From Rostratula benghalensis (taxonomy: Eukaryota > Chordata > Aves > Charadriiformes > Rostratulidae), in NCBI GenBank assembly GCA_013399305.1, contig VXAI01000046.1, positions 1,115,340 through 1,179,339 on the forward strand: a stretch of DNA of 64,000 bases, in the 5' to 3' direction. Positions within the stretch are counted from its first letter, which is position 1, and each line of letters starts with the position of its first letter. The position numbers and the translations under genes were made by a program. Of the stretch, positions 28,206 to 42,700 are shown one piece after another. The notes under the pieces were generated by a model that saw only the letters and a list, made by a program, of their open reading frames with translations, was not told where the DNA came from and did no database searches.

Positions 28206-30371
28206 GATACTGTTCTCTGCATTCTGGCAAGACCACTGGTACATGTCACTGCCAATAAATTAAATTAAAGCCCACGTGCAGAAGCATTTAATCAGGAAGA
28301 ACAAGCAAACAAAGCGAAACACTATCGGCCTTGTTTTGCTCTCATCCTGCCCTTTTTACTAAAACTGCTCTTAGCAACTTCTTTTTTGTAATTATATTAA
28401 TTACCACATTCTAGGGAGAAAAATAACCCTGGACAGCAATTACAGCTTCTCTAAGGGTAACAGAAATGTTACTAAATAAAGAATATCACTATGTGGAGTT
28501 CCATGCCTAGGAGGAGCTGCTTCATCTACCATTTTTCTTGGTTATTAAAGGTTTCCTGTAATATAAAAGATGGTTTCTCAATATCTGAATTTATATATGC
28601 AACAATGGCAAAGATGTAGCAACGGTATGCTCGCCTATTTTTTCCTCTTCATCTATTCAAGCCTTCTGTTTAAACAACAGTTGCTAAAAATAACATAAAA
28701 GTATTTTCACTCCTGTTCCTTCACTATCGAAAGAAATTTGCTGATGTCCAGGGCGCTCATCACAGTGACCTGCGTGTCTTGCCACTAATTCACAAGATTC
28801 CTGTCCTTTTCTCTCCAGCTCACTTGTCCTTCTCAACAAATTTCCTCTACGAACCCTCCCCTCCATACCTCAGCCATCTGGGATTGCTTCTTTCTTCCAC
28901 CTCACTTCTAACGTCCTCAGCTCTCACCCCTTCTCTTTGAAAAAGAGATGTTTCCTGGAAACAATTTTTACATTTCTTAACTCAGGCAGAATACTGTCCA
29001 GCTTTTGGCCTTGATGCAGGAAGGGATGAAATAAAGACTGGGGCATTTGTGTGTCACTTGGACCCCAGTGAGCAAATTCAGCACAGAAAACTTTCCAAAT
29101 TAATGTCCTGCACTAAGTTCATTTCCCCATTTCCTTCAAAAAACAGAAAGTGTTTTTCAAAAGAGCAATTTGTACCAGACTGTTCTCAGGGGCTCAGAGT
29201 AGCCCTTTCATGTTTTCCATTTCAGACAAATACACTAAAGCTTTCTTGACAGTAGGTCTCTTCAATCAACTGCTCTAGTCTCCATCAATGGACTTCATTC
29301 ATAAATAAATGAAGCAGATGGGGTAACTGTTACGCTAAGAGGCAAAAAGGCACTCATTTCATTTGCTTAGGTTGTGTTTTTGTTACCCTGATCATATGCT
29401 CCATTTCTGCATCTCCACTCTGCAGGCTTCCATTAAAGACGATTTCCAAGAGGCAGAAGAATCAGATGTGCACGGCCCCAGAAAAATACAACCCATCATG
29501 TCAACATATTGAAACCACTCTTGAACGTCCTGCTTCTCATATTCAAATATGAGCTTTGTCAAGTTTGTGACAAAGTCTGATTAGTAGCCCAAATAAGATG
29601 CAAATATTAGGAAAAGATACTTCAGGATATACTGAAGTGACACAGCCAGAAACTGAAATTTTTAGCAGGATGGAAGTTGCTTGTGGGGAGAAACAGCAAA
29701 ACCCCACCAGCCTCCCACATAGAATGGCAGGCTGCCCCAGAGCACAGAGCTACACCCAGCCAAATGGTTTTGAATGGAGTAATAACAAGCTTAAGTTTTA
29801 TTTCAAAATTAATACAGACCAGATTGTCTCTCCAATAAACTAGGACACCAAAATCAAAGCATGTACAGCTTGAATGCTGGTAACAGCAGCGCCTGTCTCA
29901 GAATGCACACAGCACCCCGAGGAGAGACTGAGTGGTCCAGGGTCCTGGGTGCTGGCTCTACATGCTATTCAGAGCATGACTGCCCTCCTAGAAAAATAGG
30001 CTCATCCTATGGGATTGAGATGTAGGGAGCCTTCATAACGTGCTCTTACCCCAGCTCCATTATTCCATTTCTTATGTGAAAAAACATTAACCTTGTCTGT
30101 GACTCAGTTTCTCCCTCTATCAAATGAGAATTGCATACATAGGTAGGTTTAGTGACTGCTTGTAATCCTTGAAGGTATGGTATTAAGTAGTTATAACATT
30201 ATGCATCTACTTTCAGTATTCCCCAAGATACTTTAAAATAAGTTCACAAAAAAATTCATTGGATGAATAAAAAGAAATGCTCAACTGAAATTCTTGACTA
30301 TTTGAGCATCAAGCAACTTAGGGAAAACCCACCACTGTTCAAGAAATTAAATACAGAGAAACCAGACTTAC

Positions 30372-30798
30372 ATTTGTGTTGCAGAGTTTATATTGCTTGT
30401 AGGCGCCAACGCACACAATCGCTGCAGCTCGCTGGGGCTGGGGCTGGCCCTGGACTGCCTGGTGTGACACAGACCCGTGGTGGCTGGAGTCACTGCTCTG
30501 AAACAGGCTCTGTGATACAGGGAACGATGACGACTGATAAACTGAGGGTCCCAGGACTTGATGTCCAACCTGAGCCCCACTTTCCTCTTGATAAAGATTC
30601 CCATGTTGAAGGGAAGGACTAGCTGCCTGGCTGTAAGTGTTCATGACTGGACTCTGATGAAATACGTGGTTCCTTGATGACTGTCGCTGCCTCCGAAGTT
30701 TCTGAGGCTGCTGACCAGTATCAGTTTGTAAAGGCAAGATGTACGGCACTTTCCCATATCCATACTTTCCTGGACCAATAGGATTTCTGTTTCTGCTT
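30372..30798 (-). CDS. THSD4: THSD4 coding exon 4: Ser/Gln-rich linker and start of cysteine-rich region
   Basis: A 427-base exon with acceptor TTCTGGTTTTAG (AG at 30800-30799) and donor ACAAAT|GTAAGTC (GT at 30371-30370). The first base completes Arg181; residues 182-323 follow, ending in phase 0. It starts SRNRNPIGPGKYGYGK and continues PYILPLQTDTG, a signature block of THSD4. Then comes a linker rich in Ser, Gln and His without obvious fold (about residues 210-305), and finally CVGAYKQYKLCNTN (Cys310, Cys320), the beginning of the conserved cysteine-rich part of ADAMTS-like proteins. The open frame runs past the donor for a few meaningless codons, which marks the splice site. Confidence 0.97.
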
Positions 30799-31474
30799 CT
30801 AAAACCAGAAAAACAGAGAAAAGAATTACTAAATTCATAAGCGAAGCAACAGTTGGGTACTCACATAACTGTCAGTTATCCACTCCAAAGCAACAGGTAA
30901 TCAGAGGTTTCTATGTATTTTATAGAAAATATGTACAAATTGTAGTCTTTCTTGGTATGTGGGGAAATGTCTGAAGAAGTCTACTGCTTGAACTAAATCC
31001 TGGGCCCTCTGCCGCTGAGTCATGTGGGCAGTCAGTGTCAACCAAGGAAGGCAAATGGTGAGGTGTGGTATAAGGCAGCAGGTATGAGGGGAGGTGGTGG
31101 TTGTTCTTTTAATCCCTAAGACTCTCCTTTAAAACTGAAATCCACATAATGAAAGCTGTATATTCCTAAAATTCATAACCATGTCTCTGAGGAGCTTGAG
31201 ATACATCACAGCAGGAATCCCTACTGTGGATTTGATTAATGACAGAAGAAAATTTGAATTCAGTATGGCAAAGTTCATTAAACATTTTGTATTCATTTAA
31301 AAGGCCTCCTGTGGTTCTGTTTCATTTGCTACTTAAGAAGTAAACATGGAAACAAAAAAAAGATAAGGAATATCAAAATATTACTGAAATACCTCTGGAA
31401 AAGATGACAAATGCAGGAAAATATTATTATTACGGTCCACAGTTAATTTTCTCTTCTTCAGCCAGCAAATTTAC

Positions 31475-31493
31475 TTTTTTTTTTCCCCCCCCC
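31475..31493. repeat. T10/C9 run
   Basis: Ten T followed by nine C, a polypyrimidine tract on the plus strand. Confidence 0.9.
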
Positions 31494-32670
31494 AAGTATA
31501 TGAAGTGAGGATTAGCAATACATTTAATTAGTAAGTCATAAGCCCCCAGTTTGTTGTCAGGATAAAAGCTCACCTTTCAGTCTACATTCGTAAAACATTA
31601 CACAAGAGCTTGACAGCCCCCATCACTCATCACAGAAGTTTCAGATCTGCTCTCTTGCACACAGACCTCTTCTCACTCACTGAAGACCCTGTGTGTTTGG
31701 CCATATTACACCTCTACCAGCACTCTCAAACAGCTGGTACTCCCTGGAAGGTAGTTTCATGCTCTGCACTCTCACAGCAATACAAAGGACTCAGTCTAGA
31801 AATTCAGCTCCAAATTTCAAGTGAGAAATTATGAGTAATACCACATTTGGGTGATACCATCCAAGAGGGTTAATCTTAGAATTTTATCTAAAAGCAATAC
31901 GCTCATTTGCATTTGCTTTTCCTGCCATCCTGTACAGCTCAGCATTGCATCAGGCCTTGATGTCTAATGCAGCATTCTGAAAACAAGTCAGCTTCTTTCA
32001 TGTCCAACCAATGTGGGAATACAGCTGTTTTAGGTAACCTTTGCAGCTCAGGAAGGGAGGTGCCATTAATAGAAGGTCATTTGCTCCTTCTGTCCATAAA
32101 CCGTATTTATATTTTTTAATATAAATATAAAATAGACTTGAACTGCAGTGAAAAGCAGAGGTTATAAAGTGACAGACTTACTTTCTAGAAACTGAAGTGT
32201 TACAGATGTCAGACAGCAACCAGATCAAAGAGACTTTTCTTTAGGTTTATTTTTTCTTGTGCTTGTTTTCTTCCCAAGTCTTATATTCTCTCAAGACTCT
32301 TCTTACATGAGAACCTTGGAAGTCATTTACTTAACATTCTAGCTCTATGGCCACATGGGGCTTTTAATCAACCTTCCTGGCTCAAGGGTGTGTGAACAAG
32401 AGTGCTGATTTACCCTGGCAGATAAGCCACCAGCACTCTTGAGCTGCTTATACCCGTTAATCTGCTCTGTGACCACAACGGTCATTGTTGAGGTGGGGTA
32501 TTGGTAGCTACAGTACAGAAAAGTAGTGTAATGGGGCTTGGCATTAAGGGAGGAAGTAAAAAAGGATTCCTATAAGTGGACAGGAGAGGAAAGAAAGAGA
32601 AATTATGAATGGGAATTATTTCAGAAGCCGAGACTAAAGCCAACTTGATCTAAATGAGCATAACTTTGCA

Positions 32671-32730
32671 TTGGTTTGTTTGTTTTGGTTTGTTTGCTTG
32701 GTTTTTGTGTTTGTTGTTTTTTTTTTTAAA
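32671..32730. repeat. GTTT-rich simple repeat
   Basis: Imperfect GTTT/GGTTT units (TTGGTTTGTTTGTTTTGG...) ending in a T run of eleven; a degenerate tetranucleotide repeat. Confidence 0.85.
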
Positions 32731-35700
32731 TAGGCAAATAAATTGATTCCCCCTATGTTGCTGCCATTTTTTATTTTTGACATAATTTCATTTCTGAGCG
32801 AGAGCAAAATAAAAAAACACACACTAGTATTTCTTGACATTTCTAGTCATATTTTGCACTCTGAAGACATTTTGGTACTCTAATTCTCAAGAAGTACCTT
32901 AGATTTTGGAGCATATTAGTTCATCTTGAAATCAGACACAACTCCTTATTTTCACTTGCTCCAGTCTTTCGTGATGTTTACAGACAGTGGTTTCCTTCTC
33001 AAGCTGACCACAGCAAATCTGAAGTGTCTGAGATACAAACCTTGGCCACAGCTGCTGGCATTGAGCAAGTTTCTGCTTCACTGCAGGAAGCGCAGAGCAT
33101 GGGGTGGTGTTCACAGGGGTGGACAGAAGGTGGCAGGTCTACTGGAATTAGCCTTTGGAATTTATCATCTACAGTCAGGGTGTTAGCACTTTTCATTGAC
33201 AGGAGAAGAAAGCTGCTATAACTGAGCAGTAAGCCATGTGCTGACCGGTGGAATGGTAGAAATAATCCTCTGTCCCAGTCTCCTAAATGCCAAATTCTTT
33301 GCAGCAAAAGGCACTAAACTCTTCCAGAGAAGAACCTCTTGATCCATTGCCTGACCCACCCAGAACTGCAGCCTGGCAAACTAGGAGAGGTCACACAAGA
33401 GGTCAAAAATGAGACTGCCATTTGACTGGTCATCTCCAGTTCAGGGTCAGGAATTATAACTGAAAAGAGCCAAAGGACGTGCAAAAATTGGTGACAAACT
33501 ATGACTCTTCAGCATGGAAAAAAAATGATGAAATGGACATACAGTAGTCTTAAATACAGAATGACTAGTAACTGAAAGAAACATCCATGGTTGAAGATAG
33601 TACTTGTCCAAATGCTGCTGGAATCTCATCAAATTATTTACAAAAATTGTAACAACTTCATTTTGAGGGAAGCCAAACCTTTTCCTCATAAAATGGTTGA
33701 TTACTGCAACAAACACACAACAGCAGCACCTAAGAAGTGAAAGCAGTAACAACATTCTTACTACAAGTTCCTCTCTCATCTTGGCTTCTTCTTCTCTACT
33801 GTCACTTGGAAGTGTTGCCTGAGTCCCCTTCTGATGAAGAAATGAGGCACCATTTCTGGTAGCCTAAATTTCTAGCACCCTTATGATGACCCTCAATGCT
33901 CGTGGTTGCATCAAACTCATCAGAGGTGAGTTTTCTCCTTTATCTCTTCTTCTGTTAACAGTTAGGGCCAGAAAACCCCAAGCCATTGCCACGTACTACT
34001 GAATACAGGTTTCAGTTTGCTCAGGTTATGCAGTATTTATGACCTGAAATTTTCATGGAAATATACTTTCTCTGAAATGAACTTTGTGTAGCTGACATCA
34101 TCATATTTCTTTCAAAAAACAAAATTCTAGAAAGAAGACGTAACACAACTCTCATTATTAACATCTTTATCAGTGTTCATTTGAACCAATATTGCCTGGA
34201 TTGAAACTATTGTGAATGCTTTTTTGCCTTAAAGCATCTTCCATTTACACTTGGCAACATCCTTATAAATTAGGAATGCAGTTTGTTGCAATATAATAAA
34301 GAAGCTTGTAAAAACAGCCTGGTGGTAATTAACAATTCTTGGGGAGTGCCTGGCAGAATTTATAATATGCAGCAACGAGGGAGCACATGTTACATAGGTC
34401 CATACACAATGAGAAATCAATGGGGAAAGGGGAAATCAGGGAAATGAAAAGGGGGCTGGGGGAATCAAATGAAATCTTCCATTAATTTAATAATCAGAAT
34501 TAAACTAACCTTTCTGACATCCTTTGCTTTATGCTAAATCAACCCAGTTTTAATCTCCTGGTAGAAGATGGAAGTAGGTCAAGCCCTGATGGCTTCTTAG
34601 GAGTTTCCAGTTGCCAGTAGGACTGTATCATTCATTATGATCACCTATATTCACTATATGCCACATAACTCACCTCTCCCCACCATATGGCTTGGTGGCC
34701 ATATCCTTATTGGTCTTTTTTCATGCACGCTATCGTGAGATGCACTCTCATTTAATGTAACAAGTAAAAGAGGAAAAACAAAATAGCAAGTGACAGTGCA
34801 CCATTAAGCTTTGTGCCTACTTTGCACCCGACCTGAGCGAGAGTGAGATTTTGCAGTACTAGACTTTACACGTCCAGGTATGCTGAAAACCAACAGCCAT
34901 CCACCTTCAAGTACCAGTGGTTAAGAAGAGCATTTGAATAGGATGTTGAGTATGTGTAGCTACAGTAGCAAAGTTGAGTGTATGAACCACAGTCAATAGC
35001 CCTCCAACAAACTCTGAAAATCCAATCTGAAAAAGATCTGAGTTTTAGACAAGTTCAACAAAGCTTTTCCAAAAAGGTGTCAGATTATCTCTTTGCAAGT
35101 TCATGGTTCCCCAGCGTTAATAGAAATAATTACATGAGTCTGGCAGCAGAATGGAGCCTTTATTGCTTCTACCAAGCATAGTTCCTAAAACTGCTGTATT
35201 TAGAAAGGATCCTAATATATTTCCAAAACTTGCAACACGCTGCACTTCACTGACATATCAAGGTCATGTCTGTCAATACAGGTTGTTCACACAGCCTGTA
35301 TGAAAACAGCAGTAATCAATAATGCTTAGGTTCCTTCTGATAAATACATTCCCTGCAGAGCAAATACTGTTAGTACCTAAGTAAATCCATCCATAAAAGC
35401 CATAGCTGGAGCACCGATTGATTTCAGGGTTGAACTCCAAAAGCTATGAGAAGTCAATCACTGGCACTGAGACACCAGCAGTACCATGCTCACAACTGAA
35501 CCTGTTAAATAACACTTTACTGCTCATTCAGCTACACAATAAATAGTTAAAAAAAAAGGTCAAAAGAAGTCCTACTCCCAGAGAGGAGAAAACAGCAAAT
35601 GTTTAGAAAACAGGCGACAGGAAACAGAAGCCTGGGACTTCATTCTGCAGGATTACTCAGCATTTCTCACTTGTGTAAATCCAGCACTTTTTGCACATGC

Positions 35701-38700
35701 CTGGGCCCTTCAGGAAGGTATCAATTCCCCTTCTACATCCATCTTCTCAAAAGCTCTTCCTTTTTCAGCTGAGCCAAACATGACCACATTAGCACAACAG
35801 TCATGCTAATTTTCCACTGCCTGTAAATTAATGTTCATAGCTGGAAACGCGACAGGTTTGTCAGCTGCACTTCCTTCCCAGAGTCCATACAGTCCTTGGA
35901 TGTGCAGGGACAACTTAGGACTGGGGAGAACTATGTTCATACCCTACATCTCCTCCATTTAAAGAAAAGTTTTCTCCTCCTAGATCAGCCAGAATAGCTC
36001 ATGTAGAGAAACAACATGCTCCCTGGCTTCTCATATGCTCGGCCAGTTAATTTTAAATGAAAGCTTTCAGCTGCTTATTTTTATGTCAGTCAGATTTATG
36101 CCAGTCCTGATCCACTTGCACTAATAAAGCTATTTAATGTAGGTCAAGGCCTTTTACTTTATTGCTTCTCCTAAGAAGATACTAGTCAACAACTGCCTAC
36201 AGTACTTTGCATGGAGAAAGGTCCTAAATACTCCTTCAAGAACTTGAAGCCACAGAAAGGAAGAGGTATCAAAAAGGCAAGGATAAGTATATCTCACCAG
36301 CTCCATCACCTCCAGTTAGGCTCTCTGGCTAAACTGGCTGCTATATCAAATAAACACTTAAAAAAATGCTCAGTTCTTTACTGGACTGAAGAAGAGACAG
36401 AGGATAATAAGATAAGAAGCATTCAGCAATATTGGCAGTTAGGACAAAGACTGCATGTACTAGGGATAAGCAAAGGGGGGAAAATGCCACCACAAACAGT
36501 GATCATCTCAAGACAAATTACTGCTTAACAGAAAAATGTATGTTGAAAAGCAAATAGCTGCATTAAGTATTTCATGTCAGACTGTAGCCTGTAGACATCT
36601 CTCATCTCTACTGTGTTCATCTCTAGTGGAGGCATAACAGCTGTTTAACACACATCTGGCAGCCTTCTTTCTTTGGTCATAGTTCTCAGAACCACATGCA
36701 CCTTCCTGATTGTTCAGACAAATCTGTTGAGCACTCTGATAACAAAAATCATGAGCCCCTTTAAACCTTAGCCAACCTAAATATATTCTTGAATTCAAAA
36801 ATACATTTGCCCAGACAAGTTGGAAAATCAGGTTTTGTGCTATTAGTGTAAAGATTGTAGCAAGCATTTAATTAAAAATAATTATTGTTAGCTAGTGTTC
36901 TTACTGGTATTAACAGTTTTTCTCATGCTGAGGATAAGCCCAGCTGAGAGTAGTGAGACCTGGCCCAGAAGGAATTCTGGTGTAGCTTTTTCTAATTTTA
37001 GCCATAAGCATACGTGTGCCTTGGTCAACAAATAAATGTATTATCACTGCCTCATAGAGTTTATGCTAAAAACAATGCTTTGAACCTCAAGTGTTCTTGA
37101 GGATCACTAAGAATGAAGTGCTTTTGGTTCTAGTGGGCTGGTTATTTATATTGAATAGAAACCCTCTTTGAACCAAGGATATGCCGCGTCTTTAAAAGAC
37201 ACAAGTAAGATTACAGATTTCCTGGGCCTCCACCTGCTCTCTTAAGTGCTTTTTACAAAGCCTCTCTCCAACACACCTTTTTCATTTTTTTCCCTTTTTT
37301 CGTTACTTCCTTGCTCCTTACATTTCTCCTGCTATTCTTGAAATGGAGGTTCTCTGGCTCACTTCCAACTGAACCATAACTCATTTTCTTTCACTTCTGA
37401 TGTCAGACAGAATAAAGAATGTATTTTACATGAGCTCTGCAATATTTCATTCAACTTATCTCCTAGTATCAAAATACTTCTTCTCTTGTAAATGAAAATC
37501 TGCAAGATTGAACATTAGCAAAACTCTCATTTATGAGAGCACCAAAGACTTCCTGTCCTAGTGTTGGAATGTTTTCTTAGAAGGAACACAAAGAACATGC
37601 CAATTGCCAATTTCCCCTCATTTTCAATCCACAACCTTTCACTCTGTTTCTCAAGGCCTAACGTAATGTCCTGGGAAGGTAATAGCCTTCAGCCACCAAT
37701 TTCACCAGGGATGCGCAGGGAAAACTGCACAAAACCCACAGGCTTTATGATTATTTTTTTTCTGCAAAATTTTCCTTTTCTATTGGCAGAAATTATTCCA
37801 GAAGAGCGGAAGAGAGTTTTCTTCCCAGCATGCCCAGCCACAACAAACACCATAATGAAAGACAACAGAATCTCATCACAGAGCATTTGGATAGATGTCA
37901 AACCTGTTTAGCACTTTCTTTTAATTTTGCTGAGAGTTTATAGTTGAGTTTGAAGCAATAGTCCACATTGGATGTCACAGCAAAACGCATTTTAAGGTAT
38001 ACCGATTTGTGGGTTTGCATTGCAGCTATTAATTTCTATTAAAAAACTGCTCCAGAAGTGCAATTCTTTAAATCCCACTAGAAACTTAGTTGTGAAGGAG
38101 ATCATAGATCCTTATCAAAGCTCTTTATCTTAAATTTAAGACCTACTACCCATCAGGGTTTTAGTGGGACTATACACATGCTTAAGTTAGTTGGCCAAAT
38201 CCTCTTTAACTAAATTAGTTACGGATATTCTAAATAAATCAAATCTATTTCTGTGGATAAGTACACTAAGATTTAACCTAATATTGTAGATCATAGCAAA
38301 ATACCTATTTAGCAGTATTACAGTAAATGATATCTTTTTAAGGACATTACCAATTTACATACCATTCAAGTATTTAATATAGCTTGAGTTGCCTTGACTT
38401 TGTTTCTGAAGAACCGAAAGTGACTTATTTAATAGCTATTTCTGACATCAATTAAGTCATTGAAATATCACTCCAATATTTAAAATGTTATTAAGAAAAA
38501 TATAAAAGGAGACCAAGAGGTCTTTGCAGACACAAAACTTCAACTTCAAATGGAAAACACAGGTTTTATGTATGCTTCTGTTAACAGGAGAGGCACAGGC
38601 ATATATTTTTAATTGTACTTTATTATTTTTAGTACTCCTAAAATAGTATCCTTAAAATAATTTCAGATACAGATTTTGAATCCCTGGCACTTCCTCCATA

Positions 38701-39359
38701 ATTAAAAACTGTAAGTAGCCATCAACTATCCTATTTAATCATTTACTTTCCAGTCCTCCTACTGCTTTTATTTTTCTTTCATATTTTTTTAACTTAGGCA
38801 CACAGTTAACACTGTTTATGTTAAAAAGACTAACCACCATGCATTTTTGGAGCCCTTCTATTAAGTTTAAGTCACAAAATAAAATGTCTTGTCCCGATCA
38901 TAACTGCTATCAAGTTTATACCTCACAGGATTCTAGCAGATTCTTTCACAAAAATAATTTTTAACAAAAATGAATGATTTACTGATTCTGGGAACATATT
39001 TCCATCTACCTAAAAGGGAGAGCTCTCAGTCTGGTTGATTCACATGAAAAGCCACTGTGTGTCGCCTCTCAGTACTGTACCACAGCCCTCTGCAGCTCTG
39101 CATTCCACAGACTCACTTTTCACCAGCTCTAAATCAATCTGGAGAAAATCACTTAAATACAAATGAAAGAAGGGAGCCCTTTGACTCTGTTTTATGTTAT
39201 GAAAATGCATGCCTATCTGCTCATTGACCTAGAAAACAGCCTTAAAGCAGTGAACAGTTATCTTTCTCAAACGTTTGGTCATGAGAGTTAAAGCACACCT
39301 TCCAAGAGAACATCACACACTGGAAAGCAGAGCCATCACAAAATTCTTTTGCCACATTA

Positions 39360-39780
39360 TAGCATATTATTCACACTACATCAGCACATTTAATTGCAAT
39401 TAAATCAGTGCAGGCATTCACTTAATTTTACCAATTCCCATTATCCAGGTAACCAAAACAATGGAGTTAATTAGTTTGGTAACCACAGCATGATTTGTGG
39501 ATATTCACAACTTCCCATGTATCACTGTATTTAAAGTATTCTGAGCATATTTGACCTAAAAATTTCAACTGTTAGAGGACACAAAGTAACCAACTATACC
39601 TAAAAAGTGCATCTTCTGTAAGTTAATGGGGCAATTATTCTCTAATTTCTGTATTAAGTAGAGGCAAGAAATATTTACATTTTTCTGACAGAGTGGAATT
39701 AATGAATAAGGTTATTAAGTAAGCTGCCTCTTGGGAACAGGTTTTATTAATTGGATTAATATAAGAGATACATGTGGGCT
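39360..39780. promoter_or_regulatory. Candidate intronic regulatory block (low confidence)
   Basis: Within about 400 bases lie the palindrome at 39388-39405, AAAACAATGG (39455-39464, SOX-like), GAGTTAATTAGTTTGG (homeodomain-like TTAATTAG) and ATTAATTGGATTAAT (39746-39760). Clustering of such words in an intron free of LINE copies is suggestive of an enhancer, but AT-rich DNA produces them by chance. Inference only. Confidence 0.2.
39388..39405. repeat. 18-base perfect palindrome
   Basis: ATTTAATTGCAATTAAAT is its own reverse complement, with TTAATTG/CAATTAA homeodomain-like cores facing each other around a central GC. It sits in an AT-rich stretch with further homeodomain- and SOX-like words. 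Confidence 0.9.
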
Positions 39781-42700
39781 AAATGAAGTTTCCTACCTCC
39801 AGAGATCACCGGTAGTACCCCAGTCTAGCACAGCTGCGATACACCCCACACAGTAACTTACTATAGCGGCTTCTGCTGATCTCCCAGCAAGTGCTACATA
39901 ACCTCACTTATGTCACTTTCAACACTGAGACAAGATTCCAGAATTTGAATCCAAATACTACAATCCTCTTTTCCTGTAAATTGAGTAACACCTCTGAATC
40001 CGGGAAATTTAGTTACAAGTTATGAGTCTTTCTCTTTAGTTTGATCTTAAAGATTTGATTGAATAATGTAACCATGCAGTTGGCAGGTGGAATGGCAGAA
40101 ATTCAACACGAGTAACCCCACAACTGCTGAGATGCATTACCACTGCCACAGCAGTTTTCTTGTGTTCCTACCCCTTACTCGCCGGGCAGTAATTCATCAG
40201 TAAAATGCAGTCTCACACCTGACCAAATGCTTGCAGGGTTCTCGCTGCCCCTCCTACAGCCAACGCACTCCAGGAAGGGTTGAAATGTTGAGCAGCAAGG
40301 TGAAGAGAGCTGCTTGGGTGGCTTGCAAATAGAACATCACGGTAGGTTTGTGTTTTCGGTAATGCCATGAAAAGTGTGCTTGCAGTAGCATAATAGAAAC
40401 TGATACTAATTAGATAACAATAAGTGAGACCTAGAGCATATCAGGGGGATTAATAACCAGAGGAGAGGCAGGATAGCACAAAGTCATACTGGAGCCACAA
40501 CCAGCCCCAGCTAGCTATTCCTTTTGCCAGGAAATACTTCAAGTGGCCTTTTCTGCTATTAGGACCTGTTTGGAATTTTATTCAGAAGGAAAATAAACTT
40601 TCTTTCTCATATACCTTAAAATCCCAAGTGCTATCAAAAGGAATTATTTGATTTCTACTGCTGCTTTCAGATTTCTCGAAAATAGAACCTCAGGAAAGGA
40701 TCAAATTGTTCTCCCTCTGCTTTCCTTCTGCACACACACCGAACCTCAAGAAGCTTCCATAACCATAGTGGGTTTGGAGCAGAATGCATCACATTTTCAT
40801 TCTATTAGAGAAATAATGAAAGGAGGGATGGCTAAGTACTTGAGCTGGGTTTCATTCCAAATATTAAAAAAAAGCACCCATGCCAATAAATATAAAGCCT
40901 CAGAACTTGAGAAAATAATGCCTTCCTGATCCTGAAGGTCCAGCAATCACACATTTGTGCACCTCTGCAAACTGAACTGAGTAGAACAGGCCACAAAAGT
41001 CGGAACATGCAGTTAATGATGTTTGAACTGGCTAAGGAAATGACAACTGAATTGTCCCTTTGAAGGTTAATTGTAGACCTGCCAACTGCGTGACCCACAT
41101 TTGCCTGACCAAAGCATCTGTGAGAGGGGGCAAAAGAAATACTTTCAGAAAGGAAATTCTGCTTTGACATTAAACGATACGTTCACCCTTTCCGTTGCTC
41201 ACAGGCCTAGGGATGCAACCTATACGGGGTTCAAAGCAGCACAGCTGATGTTCACGTCAGCGGCTGGCAGCAGAATAAAGACCACAGAGCCATAGCTGTG
41301 GGTAGAAGGTGATGATTTTCAGATTATTTCCTCACTACAAACCTTTCCTCTCTCATTCCCCTTCCAAATACATAACAAGTTTTAGGGAAGCCCTTTCCTT
41401 ATTAATATATTTCTTTAAACTTGGCACAATTTAAGCAAGCCTGCTTTACTTATCTCATTATTCTGGTAACAAATGTAGGTTTTTCTTCCTGCTCCTAAGA
41501 AACACATACAAAGTACAAGCCATGCTTACAGAAATGGACATAAACATTTTGCTGCTCTGGCATGGAAATCCACTTGTAGAGAAAGTGAAGGTGGCAGCCA
41601 TAAGCATCCTAACACTCAGCACATCTATGTAAAACTGCAGGTTTGTCTCCTCTGTCACCAGAACAGATCAGAAATGCAATATTTAAAGAATACAAAACCT
41701 TCCATGAATGATACTTCCTTTTGATATGTGTTTTCTCTATTAAAGCATGATTTTCTTCTGCATGCCCTTAGTACTTTTCCTTATATGCCTCTCTAAACAT
41801 GTCTAAAAGCTTTGATATTTTTTCCACTATCTCCTCATTCCCGTTTGCTCTCACTGTATGGCACGCTCCATGCATTTTATCTCGGTGAAATGAAGGAGGC
41901 AGCTGTGCTAATGGGAACTCAAGTCTTCAAAGGTGAGAAAAGCTCCCTCCCTTTGCCAGGAGACAACCCAGAGACCCAGCAGCTTTCTTCTTGTGTTTCC
42001 AAACTTATTCCAGTGCCTAATTTCATAACACATTTAAATTATGCAGGAACTAATGATAAAAATGCAGGCACTATTATAAAAAGGGGAGCACTTAAAGCTT
42101 TTAAATTAGGCATCTAGTTGTAGGTACCTCAAATTTCTTGCTCCCTGAGCTTCATGTGCAGCCCTGCTTTCTACAGCCTAACTGAATGGCAGTGAACTAA
42201 CTTTCAAAAGCTGAAAATGTGAATATCCTCTTCACAGACAAGGTATGTCAAAATTCCTGATAAATAAATTATATCTGAAATTCTGCTACAGAAATTGAAC
42301 AGTTCTATGTCAGCTGCCTGGAAGCAGGAAGAGAATTTTTCCACTTGTTAAATGATACAAACATATTTGGACTGCCATGGCTGTCAAAATGTATTTGCCT
42401 TGGAAGCTATCCAATTTCATCCTACCATGCTATCAAATGTGAGCTTATCTCAGTCACAATTGTTCATTCCTCTTATATTGTTTATGGAAGTCTGCTAAAA
42501 TTATAGCTTTTATATAAAGTCCAGTACAGTAAATAGAAAAAGCCCCAAGAACTTTTCAATGACCACAAACTGTGAAAACACAGATGGGTTGCTATCTTTG
42601 GTGCCAGGCTATTAAAAAAATCACAATTCCAATTCCAATATCACCCATTTAGTAAACATCAAACACTGTTCTACAGAATAAAAATCATGTCCAGAGTAAC

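Larger units (their letters stand above)
14042..30371 (-). other. THSD4: THSD4 intron between coding exons 4 and 5 (phase 0)
   Basis: 16,330 non-coding bases. It contains one CR1 fragment (26945-27186, minus), an 18-base tandem duplication (21903-21938), T runs at 16934-16966, a T9/A17 junction (26505-26530), a T10...A17 inverted pair (28152-28205) and a purine-rich patch at about 22.18-22.4 kb. Open frames of 60-120 codons lack recognisable domains. I see no RNA gene. Confidence 0.85.

Noticed and set aside
36211..36528. 105-codon plus-strand basic frame
   Set aside because: A lysine-rich start and AT-rich composition without any domain; consistent with a chance open frame.
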